Origin: Chloroflexota bacterium
GTDB lineage: Bacteria; Chloroflexota; Dehalococcoidia; Dehalococcoidales; UBA2162
Assembly (NCBI GenBank): GCA_016190825.1
Contig: JACPPV010000009.1
Span: forward strand, 1-64,000
Direction: 5' to 3'
Length of the DNA: 64,000 nucleotides
The translations under genes were made by a program, and so were the position numbers. The notes beneath the pieces are model-generated. The model was not told the origin of the DNA, ran no database searches, and saw only the letters and a program-made list of their open reading frames with translations. Positions 1 through 8,479 of the stretch are shown here, piece by piece (the first letter of the stretch is position 1; each line of letters opens with the position of its first letter).

Positions 1-931
<931 letters not shown>

Positions 932-1004
932 AAGTTATTGACTTCGCTTGACTCTTCTTCTCGCTATCCAATTGTTAAGGTGCAATGCACTCTCGCAGAA
1001 ATAT

Positions 1005-1033
1005 AAGTTATCACATATCGGTAAACTTGTCAA
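1005..1033 (-). promoter_or_regulatory. Likely sigma70-type promoter of the rRNA gene
   Basis: On the minus strand a perfect TTGACA -35 box (1028-1033) is separated by 17 bp from TAACTT (1005-1010). This lies about 70 bp upstream of the 16S 5' end. Box quality and spacing are seen in the sequence; use as the rRNA promoter is inferred. Confidence 0.55.
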
Positions 1034-1099
1034 CTGCGCCCTGCGCGTAACCTACTGTTTCAGTTACCGTGGTTGGTGATGTGCTATAATATTTGGTGA

Positions 1100-1288
1100 T
1101 GTAAAAGCACGGCATCAATCAAAAAAGGGAGAAGACATTTTGTAGTCACGGAGAAAGATCGGAAAACTGCGGCACTTTTATCTATGAAAGAGTATCAGGA
1201 ACTTCTTGAAGGTCTTGCTGTCATCGCAGAGCGCAAAGAAGAGCCTTCGTTGCCAGAGGTTGGTCATCGTCGCGAAGTGTATCGTTGA
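1100..1288 (+). pseudogene. Phd/YefM-type antitoxin remnant
   Basis: The frame ending at TGA 1286-1288 reads VVTEKDRKTAALLSMKEYQ and then a glutamate-rich tail. This resembles the second half of Phd/YefM/RelB-type antitoxins (the 'vvv.e.grpvAaLvsleeYe.Ll' part). No ATG or GTG opens this frame; an in-frame TGA at 1097 closes it upstream, and the DNA-binding N-terminus is missing. A TATAAT box at 1085-1090 could be what is left of its promoter. No toxin gene follows before rplY. A truncated relic is the simplest reading; a very short protein from a TTG start is possible. Confidence 0.4.
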
Positions 1289-1396
1289 GCATATCTTATA
1301 CTAACCGGAGTTGCGTTTCTCTCCTGTCCATACAATAATCCCCCCTGACGTGCTATCATAGAAACAATCATCTAATCAAGAAGGAGCAATTATCAT

Positions 1397-2044
1397 ATGG
1401 AGCGGATTGAACTTGAGTGTGATACCAGGCAAGTGCTGGGGAAAAAAGTCAAGTCCCTGCGCCGGCAGGGAATGACCCCCATTCACCTTATCGGCCACGG
1501 GATTGATTCCCTGTCTTTGCAGTGTGAGACCGCGCAGCTGAAACGGGTGCTTTCTCAGGCAGGCAGTACCAGACTTGTTGACCTGACAATCGATAAGACG
1601 AGGAAACCGGTGAAGGTACTTGTCCGCGACATACAGCGCGACCCAATCAGACGGGACGTGGTCCATGTTGATCTCTACCAGGTGCGGATGGAGGAAAAGG
1701 TGCGCGTGGAGGTGCCCCTCGTTCTCGTGGGTGAGGCTCCGGCCCTGGGGCAAAAGGGCACATCTCTCAGCCAGGAGTTGACCCGCTTGAACATCGAGTG
1801 CCTGCCGGGTGCCATTCCTGACAGGCTGGAGGTTGACATCAGCTCTCTTGTCGAGCCGGACCAGGCGATACACGTGAAAGATATTCCGGTGGGCGCCGGC
1901 ATCGAAGTCGCGGACCATCCTGACCAGCTGGTGGTGAGAATCAGCGTGGCGCACGTGGTGGAAGAAGAAGAGAAAGTCGCGGCTAAGGAAGCGGAGGCTG
2001 TCCCAACTGCGGCTGAGGGCGCTGAAACTACCGAAGAAGAATAG
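1397..2044 (+). CDS. rplY: 50S ribosomal protein L25/TL5 (Ctc family)
   Basis: This is a 215-residue protein of the long L25/Ctc family, which binds 5S rRNA in the large ribosomal subunit. Residues about 1-90 form the L25 beta-barrel domain and about 95-185 the extra TL5/Ctc C-terminal domain. The last 25 or so residues are a highly acidic Glu/Ala tail. The start is supported by AAGGAG at 1381-1386, ten bases before ATG 1397. The gene stands alone, convergent with the trxB operon. The antisense frame over the same region is a shadow. Confidence 0.93.
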   Translation: MERIELECDTRQVLGKKVKSLRRQGMTPIHLIGHGIDSLSLQCETAQLKRVLSQAGSTRLVDLTIDKTRKPVKVLVRDIQRDPIRRDVVHVDLYQVRMEEKVRVEVPLVLVGEAPALGQKGTSLSQELTRLNIECLPGAIPDRLEVDISSLVEPDQAIHVKDIPVGAGIEVADHPDQLVVRISVAHVVEEEEKVAAKEAEAVPTAAEGAETTEEE

Positions 2045-2072
2045 GACCAAACGAAAGGCGCTGAAGAGTCGA

Positions 2073-3002
2073 CTATCTGCTTTCGGTCAAGAATCTTTCG
2101 ACGCTCAGCGCTGCTGTGGCGCCATCTCCGGCCGCGGTGATAGCCTGCTTGGCGGAGTTATGGCGGATATCTCCCGCTGCCATGATGCCCGGGATATCAG
2201 TCTCCATTCTCTCGTTGGTGATAATGTGACCGGCGCTATCCAGCGGCAGGATACCGCGCAGATAATCGGTATCCGGCCTGAATCCGATGGAAACAAAAAC
2301 CCCGCTCACTTCGATGGCTGATTTCGTCCCTGTCTTGACGTTGTTAACCCGCAGCTTCTCGACGAATTTCTTCCCTTCGACGGATTCAACCGTTGTATCC
2401 CAGAGAAGCTGTATTCTTGGCTCGGCGAAAGCTCTCTCTTGCAGAATGCCGGTCGCTCGCAGCTCATCGCGCCGGTGAATTAATGTTACTTTAGAGGCAA
2501 ATTTGGCGAGGTGCAGCGCTTCGCTGATTGCTGAATCACCGCCGCCAACTACCGCAACCGCCTGGTCCTGGAAAAAGGCTGCATCGCACGTGGCGCAGTA
2601 AGAGACTCCCTTGCCGGTGAACTCCTCTTCTCCGGGGACTGCCATTTTTTGACGCTGCGAACCACCGGCGACGATTACCGTCCTTGCCACGAGGTCTCCC
2701 TCCGAGGTCTTAACAATCTTCAGGCCGCCCTGAAGTTCGATGCCGGAAGCTTCGGCAGAGATAGTCTTCAAACCGAACTTTTCGGCCTGTTCCATCATAA
2801 ACTGGCCGAGTTCCATGCCGCTGATGCCGTTGGGGAAGCCGGGATAGTTTTCAACATGTTCCGTGGTAGCAATTTGCCCGCCGAAAAGCCCGCGCTCGAT
2901 GAGCAGGGTACTAAATCTGCCTCGTGAAGCATAAAGTCCCGCCGTTAGACCGGCTGGACCTCCGCCGATAATCACCACATCATAAACCGGGCTCTGTGTC
3001 AT
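2073..3002 (-). CDS. trxB: Thioredoxin reductase
   Basis: NADPH-dependent flavoprotein that reduces thioredoxin in the cytoplasm. The 309 residues have the family's usual length: FAD-binding GGGPAGLTAG near residue 14, the redox pair CATC at 136-139, and an NADPH-binding VVGGGDSAISEA segment near 151. The start ATG overlaps the stop of the preceding thioredoxin-fold gene, so the two are translationally coupled. With trxA just upstream this is a complete thioredoxin system at the end of the operon beginning at 7748. A second TrxB-like protein is encoded at 11952. Confidence 0.95.
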   Translation of the reverse strand: MTQSPVYDVVIIGGGPAGLTAGLYASRGRFSTLLIERGLFGGQIATTEHVENYPGFPNGISGMELGQFMMEQAEKFGLKTISAEASGIELQGGLKIVKTSEGDLVARTVIVAGGSQRQKMAVPGEEEFTGKGVSYCATCDAAFFQDQAVAVVGGGDSAISEALHLAKFASKVTLIHRRDELRATGILQERAFAEPRIQLLWDTTVESVEGKKFVEKLRVNNVKTGTKSAIEVSGVFVSIGFRPDTDYLRGILPLDSAGHIITNERMETDIPGIMAAGDIRHNSAKQAITAAGDGATAALSVERFLTESR

Positions 3003-3346
3003 GGCATACCTCCGATGTCAGTTTCGGCTTCAATAGCTTCCAGAAGCTGACGATAATCGAATCCGCCAGAGATTTTCAGCCGGCCATTGATAATTAGCAG
3101 GGGAAACCAGAGACCACCAGCCGAGACTATCTTCTCCAGCGGCAAGGCCTCCACCTTGTCGTCATCTTGTGCCACGTCCAGATAGCATAATCGTACGCCT
3201 GGTCCCAGGCGATCCAGAATCTGACGCTCAGCGAGGGCGATAGCCTCCGGCGCAGACCAGTCTACTCCACAGGCGGCTTCACATGCCCGCAGACGACCGT
3301 CATCAACGATGACCGCATCAACCACTGGCCTAGCCGAGAACGGCAT
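2999..3346 (-). CDS. Small thioredoxin-fold protein (putative disulfide/redox partner)
   Basis: A 115-residue protein set between trxA and trxB with overlapping ends. It has a CEAAC pair (C22 and C26) followed by a helix, a beta-strand LCYLDV, and the cis-Pro-like element WFPLLIINGRLKISGG typical of thioredoxin/glutaredoxin folds. The CxxxC spacing differs from the classical CxxC. It weakly recalls the YuzD-like small redox proteins. The context implies a thiol-exchange role fed by TrxB; the substrate is unknown. Confidence 0.6.
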   Translation of the reverse strand: MPFSARPVVDAVIVDDGRLRACEAACGVDWSAPEAIALAERQILDRLGPGVRLCYLDVAQDDDKVEALPLEKIVSAGGLWFPLLIINGRLKISGGFDYRQLLEAIEAETDIGGMP

Positions 3347-3656
3347 CGAAATTTCGCCTCAGTTCTTCCTTGGGACGGAAACCAACGATGTGCGAAACCG
3401 GCTGGCCGTTCTTGAAGACCAGAAGCGTTGGAATGCTCATAATATTGTATTTCGCCGGCGTCTTCGGATTCTGGTCAACGTCAATCTTGACGAAGTGTAT
3501 CTTACCGCTGTATTTTTCAGCCAGGTCGTCCAGCACCGGCGCCAGCATCTTGCACGGCTGGCACCACGTGGCCCAGAAATCAACCACAACCGGGCTTCCG
3601 GCCTTTAACACTTTCTGCTCAAATTCAACGTCATTTATCGCCGTTGGCTTGCTCAT
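3330..3656 (-). CDS. trxA: Thioredoxin
   Basis: A 108-residue classical thioredoxin with the active site WCQPC (C32 and C35), preceded by the VVVDFWAT strand and followed by the IPTLLVFKNG cis-proline segment. The start is set at ATG 3656 (MSKPTAINDVEF) because GGAGGAG sits just upstream at 3661-3667; the longer frame adds 22 basic residues unlike the family. It overlaps the 3' end of plsX by 26 bp and the next gene by 17 bp, so it is part of one operon with trxB. Confidence 0.94.
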   Translation of the reverse strand: MSKPTAINDVEFEQKVLKAGSPVVVDFWATWCQPCKMLAPVLDDLAEKYSGKIHFVKIDVDQNPKTPAKYNIMSIPTLLVFKNGQPVSHIVGFRPKEELRRNFDAVLG

Positions 3657-4644
3657 ACTGCTCCTCCTTGATTTTCTGGCAGAGTTCTTTCTCGGCTGTC
3701 CGTTTCGCCATACCGATCGCATTCATAATCGCCTTTGCCTGGCTGCGGCCATGTGCAATAATGATATTCCCATTCACGCCGAGCAAAGTAGCTCCGCCCG
3801 ATTCCTTGTAGTCCAGCTTTTTCGCCCAGGAATCTATGCCCATATCGCGGTGTAGTGCTTGCCGTGAAAGGCGGTAGGCTTTAGAGAAGACCTGCCCTAC
3901 CTGAGTTAGGGAATTCAACCAGTTGTCCCCCAGCCCCTCAATGGTCTTGAGAATAATGTTTCCGGTAAAGCCATCGGTAACAATAACATCGGCCCTATCC
4001 CGAACAAAATCATGCCCCTCAACATTGCCAATGAAGTTAAGGTCCGTCTGCTTGAGAAGGTCGTAGCTCTCTCTGGCCAGGCGGTTTCCTTTGCCTGGCT
4101 CTGCCCCATTATTGAGGAGACCTATGCGTGGAGAAGCGATGCCGAGGATTTCCCGGGCGTAAACATTACCCAGCCGGGCAAAGTGGACAAGATGTATTGG
4201 CCGGCAGTCCGTATTGGCTCCGGAGTCAATGAACAGCGTTTGACCATTGGAGCTGAGGCCAAGTAGCGTGCCGATTGCCGGCCGTTCGATCCCGTTGAGC
4301 CTGCCAAGAATGGATATTGCTGCATAAAATACCGCTCCGGTGTTTCCCGCCGAAATAAAAGCCGCCGCCGAGCCTTCTTTAACCAGGTTCGTACCGATGA
4401 CGATAGACGATTGCGGCTTGCATGTTACGGCTTCCACTGCATGCTCATGGAAACCGATGACTTCGTTGGCATCAACAATGGTCATGCCCAGCTTGTCGAG
4501 ATGCTTACCAGCCAGAACATGCAGAATATCCCTCCGCCCGACAAGGGCGATTTCCACTTCATGTTCCTGGGCTGCCTTAATGGCGCCCTTAACTACTTCA
4601 TGCGGAGCGTAGTCTCCGCCTTCCGCATCAACAGCTATTATCAT
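3631..4644 (-). CDS. plsX: Phosphate acyltransferase PlsX
   Basis: PlsX converts acyl-ACP and phosphate to acyl-phosphate, the first step of bacterial phospholipid synthesis through PlsY. The 337-residue protein begins with the conserved MIIAVDAEGGDYAPHEVVKG (normally DAMGGD; here DAEGGD) and retains the glycine-rich segments SAGNTGAV near 115 and TDGFTGN near 225. Unusually it lies in an operon with redox genes rather than fabD/fabG/acpP. It starts 20 bp after the activase gene and its end overlaps trxA. Confidence 0.92.
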   Translation of the reverse strand: MIIAVDAEGGDYAPHEVVKGAIKAAQEHEVEIALVGRRDILHVLAGKHLDKLGMTIVDANEVIGFHEHAVEAVTCKPQSSIVIGTNLVKEGSAAAFISAGNTGAVFYAAISILGRLNGIERPAIGTLLGLSSNGQTLFIDSGANTDCRPIHLVHFARLGNVYAREILGIASPRIGLLNNGAEPGKGNRLARESYDLLKQTDLNFIGNVEGHDFVRDRADVIVTDGFTGNIILKTIEGLGDNWLNSLTQVGQVFSKAYRLSRQALHRDMGIDSWAKKLDYKESGGATLLGVNGNIIIAHGRSQAKAIMNAIGMAKRTAEKELCQKIKEEQYEQANGDK

Positions 4645-4664
4645 TTAGCTCCTTCCGAAACCAT

Positions 4665-5639
4665 TCAGGGAGAACCTTCAGGGTGAACCCTTTCCCACAA
4701 ATCACACCGCCCTCCCCAGCGAGCCAGCACCTTACCATCAAGCGCTAGTTGGGCAATCTCGCAGAGGTTCGGGCAGGCCTTGCACTCGAATGATGAGGTA
4801 ACATAACTGGCCCCCCCGGCATCGAAGCCGGTGAACTGGCTATCACGGTTACCGTCAGTCATCTCCTCATGCGCTAAAAGCGCCGCCCCGATCGCCCCCA
4901 TGATTTCGTGATGGGGCGGGACGATGACCTCGGTCTTCAGTTCATCATTGAATGCTTTGACTATCGCCTGGTTGAAAGCCACTCCACCCTGGAACACGAT
5001 TGGCAATTCAGTCTTCTTGCCCAGGGCGACGTTGTTGAGATAGTTGCGGACCAGTGCCTGGCAAAGTCCGTATAGAATGTCCTCGATGCGGTGTCCCATC
5101 TGTTGCTTGTGGATCATATCCGATTCGCCGAAGACGGTACACCGCCCGGCGATGCGCACCGGCGTGCGGCTTTCCAGCGCCAGGCGGGCGAATTCTTTGA
5201 TATCAATCCCCAGGCGCAAAGCCTGGTGGTCGAGGAAACTTCCTGTGCCGGCAGCACAGACGGTATTCATGCCGAAGTCGGTGACGACCCCATCTTCGAT
5301 TATGATGATTTTGCTATCCTGCCCGCCGATTTCAATGATTGTTCTTGCCTCTGGGATGCTGTGCATGGTGGCTACGGCATGGCAGGTAATCTCGTTCTTG
5401 ACCAGGTCCGCGCCGACGATTACACCCGCCAGGTAGCGGGCGCTGCCCGTTGTACCGGCACCGCAAACGTGAGCATCCGCCGGTAACTCCTTGCTGATTT
5501 CCTTCAGGCCGGTAAGCACCATCTCGATCGGCTTGCCCAGGGTCGGCAGATAGACGTGGCCAATCAGCCTGTCTTCACTGTCAAGGGCTGCCAGCTTCGT
5601 CGTTACTGACCCAACATCAATGCCAAGGTAAATTTCCAT
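4665..5639 (-). CDS. Acyl-CoA dehydratase activase (BadF/HgdC-type ASKHA ATPase)
   Basis: ATP-driven electron activator of the 2-hydroxyacyl-CoA dehydratase/benzoyl-CoA reductase class. The 324 residues show the phosphate loop DVGSVTTK at 8-15, the second loop EIGGQDSK at 103-110, and the two cysteines (C128 in NTVCAAGTGSF and C167 in GRCTVFGESD) that bridge a [4Fe-4S] cluster between subunits of a dimer. A C-terminal extension adds CKACPNLC (286-293) and C312, which could hold another cluster and is not in the minimal HgdC. It is the third gene of the operon. The acceptor protein is probably one of the two upstream products. Confidence 0.88.
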   Translation of the reverse strand: MEIYLGIDVGSVTTKLAALDSEDRLIGHVYLPTLGKPIEMVLTGLKEISKELPADAHVCGAGTTGSARYLAGVIVGADLVKNEITCHAVATMHSIPEARTIIEIGGQDSKIIIIEDGVVTDFGMNTVCAAGTGSFLDHQALRLGIDIKEFARLALESRTPVRIAGRCTVFGESDMIHKQQMGHRIEDILYGLCQALVRNYLNNVALGKKTELPIVFQGGVAFNQAIVKAFNDELKTEVIVPPHHEIMGAIGAALLAHEEMTDGNRDSQFTGFDAGGASYVTSSFECKACPNLCEIAQLALDGKVLARWGGRCDLWERVHPEGSP

Positions 5640-5680
5640 AAATCAGCCGGGGGCTGCCTCCTCCACCGGGGTTACCATAT

Positions 5681-6766
5681 TTATCTATTATAATCTCTCC
5701 GCCGCCGCCGCGCTAGCAGGTCCACAAATGCTTCCAGCCGGGTCACGAGGCCGGTCTTAGCCATCTGCTCATCACACAGCACGGTCAAGACTGGAATATC
5801 TTCCTTCGTCCGCGGCATGATGTTCCGGGCGATTATCTCCGGCATACAGGTAAAAGGTGCCAGGTGGACGATACCGTCATAGCTGCCGGCGTGAAGCACC
5901 TTTTCGCCCACCGATTCCCAACCGTCCCCGCCCACATCACGCTTCAAATAGGGCATAGCGGCACGATGTATCCGGTCCTTCTCCTTGGCAGCAAAGGGAT
6001 TGAAAAGGTAGCTGAGCTTTGTCCAACCGGAAATAAAGGTGCTCCGTCTCACCTCGACGCCCAGCTTGCCCAGTTCGCTCTCAATATCGAAGCTGGAAAA
6101 CGGCTCGAGCACCACGTAGAACTCGCCGATAACGCCGACCACCAACGGTTTGATTTGCTCATCCACCGGCACCTGGCCCAACTGCTCCGCGTAATCCTTT
6201 TCTACTTTTTTCAAAGTCCGGTAATCATCGGCGTGGTCGATTTCTTTTACTCCCTGCACCAGTAGCGCGCTGGCAGTACCTTTCGCCAGCTCCACCGCGC
6301 GAACCTTCTGGGTAAGCCGCTCGAGACGGTCCATGGCGCTCATCTTGCTCAGGCCGAAGCGAAAGGCGGAGATAATTTTCAGCCAGGAAGCATTGTTCGA
6401 CAATGATTTGACTGTTCTCAGCAGGCCGGAGAGCTTATCCTGGGAAACGCCAATCCCGACCACGTTGACATGGCCGTATCCAATGTCTTGCAGTATTTGC
6501 TCTTGCGTCTTGGCGTAATAGCCGAGTCGGCAGATGCCGTAGCCCGCCGGCATCAGCCAGGTATCAGCGCCAAGCTCGGCTGCCTCAATGAGATTGCCCA
6601 GGGTCAGCTTGAACGGGATGCACAGTCCTTCAGGGGAATGCCTCACGCCCAGGGCCAGGGTGCGCTGACTGGTAGGTGGAGGAATCACGTAGTCCATGTC
6701 CAGCCTTTGAAGCATGGCTCCGAGTGCGACATACAGATTGCCCATGTGAGGAAATCCTACGCGCAT
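5681..6766 (-). CDS. HgdB/DUF2229-like acyl-CoA dehydratase-type protein
   Basis: A 361-residue protein with the SPEGLCIPFK signature (C49) and YGICRLGYY (C79) found in the 2-hydroxyglutaryl-CoA dehydratase-related family, plus a third conserved-looking cysteine in FTCMPEI near 305. These cysteines are candidates for Fe-S ligands. It begins 4 bp after the previous gene and lies 41 bp before the activase. In many anaerobes this module is one large fused activase protein; here it is split into three genes. The substrate cannot be told from sequence. Confidence 0.75.
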   Translation of the reverse strand: MRVGFPHMGNLYVALGAMLQRLDMDYVIPPPTSQRTLALGVRHSPEGLCIPFKLTLGNLIEAAELGADTWLMPAGYGICRLGYYAKTQEQILQDIGYGHVNVVGIGVSQDKLSGLLRTVKSLSNNASWLKIISAFRFGLSKMSAMDRLERLTQKVRAVELAKGTASALLVQGVKEIDHADDYRTLKKVEKDYAEQLGQVPVDEQIKPLVVGVIGEFYVVLEPFSSFDIESELGKLGVEVRRSTFISGWTKLSYLFNPFAAKEKDRIHRAAMPYLKRDVGGDGWESVGEKVLHAGSYDGIVHLAPFTCMPEIIARNIMPRTKEDIPVLTVLCDEQMAKTGLVTRLEAFVDLLARRRRRDYNR

Positions 6767-6770
6767 CAGC

Positions 6771-7748
6771 CTACCGCCCCTTCTTGCGCCGCTGTATCAT
6801 ATCAGTGAAGGCTTCAAGCCGTGTAACCAGGCCAGCCTCAGCGGTATGTTCGTCCAGAGTAATTGACATGAACGGGGTCGACTTCAGCCTCGCCGCCCGG
6901 CGATCCACCATATCCATCATGAGTGAGTCCGGGCCGCAGCCAAAAGCCATGACGCCGATTACGCCGTCGACCGTGTTCTGGAGGTAGTGCCCGCCGGCGC
7001 CGACGATTTCCTCTTCATATGTCCAGTAAGCCCCGCCTACCATCCGGGCCGTGGCAGCTGTCAGTTCGCTGACAGTCAGCATTTCCGGAGTAACCACCCG
7101 GATGTTCGCCTGCTCGAGGCGTCGGACAATGCGATGGTTTACATAAACATCAAACAGGATATAGGGATGGCCGATGACGGCGATGGTAGCCCGGTATGGT
7201 TCCGGTTTAGCGGGAGGTCTCTGCCCAGCCTCCCGTGCTTCCATTACCTGACTCAGCATCAGTTTCTCCCCCGCCATTGTCTGTCGATGACGCTGGTAAG
7301 TCTGCCAGGCAGTAAGAGCGGCTCTCTTGATTTTGACAGGGTTCCATGTGAAATGCCGTCCGAGCCGGTAAATTGCCTGATATAGCTGGCGTTTCCCCCG
7401 GTTGATATCAACATCTATATCCAGGATTGGCGGGGACTCAGGTACCGTTGCGCGGGTCATATCAGGCAGTCCTAGAAACTTGGAGCAGTTATAGACGTCA
7501 TTTTTCACACTGCGGATAGCGGGAATAAAAATGCAGTCGCACTTGCCCACCAGCGAAATCACATGGCCGATGAATACTTTCGCCGGCAGGCAGGTATCCG
7601 CCACTAGCCGGGATGAACCTGCGGCCAGCACCGCAGGGGTGGTTGTCGGAGAAATGACCACGCCCGCTCCGAGCTCCTCGAAGAAGACCTGCCACATGGG
7701 ATAATACTGGTAATACAGGAGCGCCCGGGGAATGCCGACTTTGAACAT
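6771..7748 (-). CDS. DUF2229-type component of an acyl-CoA dehydratase activase system
   Basis: A 325-residue protein starting MFKVGIPRALLYYQYYPMW, the N-terminal pattern of the DUF2229 family, with DTCLPAKVF, KCDCIFIP, NCSKF and GCGPDS cysteine sites that may bind Fe-S. I place the start at ATG 7748 because a GGGAAGAGA ribosome site precedes it; the frame remains open 30 codons further upstream without family similarity. It is the first gene of the operon running to trxB at 2073, divergent from csoR. With the next two genes it forms a split ATP-dependent reductase/dehydratase module of unknown substrate. Confidence 0.72.
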   Translation of the reverse strand: MFKVGIPRALLYYQYYPMWQVFFEELGAGVVISPTTTPAVLAAGSSRLVADTCLPAKVFIGHVISLVGKCDCIFIPAIRSVKNDVYNCSKFLGLPDMTRATVPESPPILDIDVDINRGKRQLYQAIYRLGRHFTWNPVKIKRAALTAWQTYQRHRQTMAGEKLMLSQVMEAREAGQRPPAKPEPYRATIAVIGHPYILFDVYVNHRIVRRLEQANIRVVTPEMLTVSELTAATARMVGGAYWTYEEEIVGAGGHYLQNTVDGVIGVMAFGCGPDSLMMDMVDRRAARLKSTPFMSITLDEHTAEAGLVTRLEAFTDMIQRRKKGR

Positions 7749-8015
7749 ATGATTTCTCTTCCCTATCAGACCACTAGATTGACATAATGTACCTGACGAA
7801 CCGGTAATGCGGAGAGGGGTCAGAGTAACTACGGACAATTATAGCGTAACGTTCCAACTATTTCCATGTCCTTCGAAAATGGTTCTCTTGCAGAATGATG
7901 CAGGTCAATTCTGTTCCTGATGCCAGACACACATGGAAGGTACGAGATTGGCAATAGATGAGCGATCCTAAGAACCAGATGGGCACAAGCGAGATTCATG
8001 ATTTCTTCGTCAGGG

Positions 8016-8044
8016 TTGACAGAAAGTATACCCTATGGTAGTAT
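8016..8044 (+). promoter_or_regulatory. csoR-copA promoter with overlapping CsoR-type operator
   Basis: TTGACA (8016-8021), a 17-bp spacer and TAGTAT (8039-8044) form a near-consensus sigma70 promoter. The spacer and -10 contain TATACCCTATGGTAGTAT (8027-8044) with the inverted core TACC-N4-GGTA. This closely recalls the ATACCC..GGGTAT-type operators bound by copper-sensing CsoR. Repression by CsoR and relief by Cu(I) are inferred. Confidence 0.65.
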
Positions 8045-8091
8045 CTAGTATCATCGGTCTGGTATTGAATTACTATTTGTAGGAGATGAGC

Positions 8092-8385
8092 ATGGCGGTA
8101 ACCGCAAAACGGTACAGCTACGCCGGCGATAAAGCCTCTATAACAGCGAGGCTGAAGAAGATTGAGGGGCAGGCGAAGGGTATACGGGAGATGATTGAAA
8201 ACGACCGCTACTGCATAGACATCGTGCAGCAGCTAACTGCCCTCAGCGCCGCCGCTGACGAAGTGGCGCTCCTCATCCTGGAAAAGCACATTGAAAGCTG
8301 TGTTTCCGATGCCATCCGCGAAGAGCGTGGCGAAGAGTATATCCACGAACTCGTAAAGACAATTCGAAAGGCTATCCGGCGGTAG
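8092..8385 (+). CDS. csoR: Copper-sensing transcriptional repressor CsoR
   Basis: A 97-residue, all-helical DUF156 repressor. From ATG 8092 it has the Cu(I) ligand set C41, H66 and C70 (DRYCIDIV and EKHIESC), the Cys-His-Cys signature of CsoR as opposed to RcnR/FrmR. An ATG at 8086 is in frame, but AGGAG (8081-8085) sits directly against it and is 6 bp from 8092, so the latter is preferred. It is followed by copA and preceded by an operator-like palindrome, implying autoregulation. When Cu(I) binds, the family releases DNA. Confidence 0.9.
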   Translation: MAVTAKRYSYAGDKASITARLKKIEGQAKGIREMIENDRYCIDIVQQLTALSAAADEVALLILEKHIESCVSDAIREERGEEYIHELVKTIRKAIRR

Positions 8386-8479
8386 TATGAGATCATATAT
8401 GCGAGGCACTGGTACCAGGCGAAGTCTTGGCTTATCGGGACCGTAGGCTTCGCCCTCGCAATGCTTAGGAGGCGTTAGT

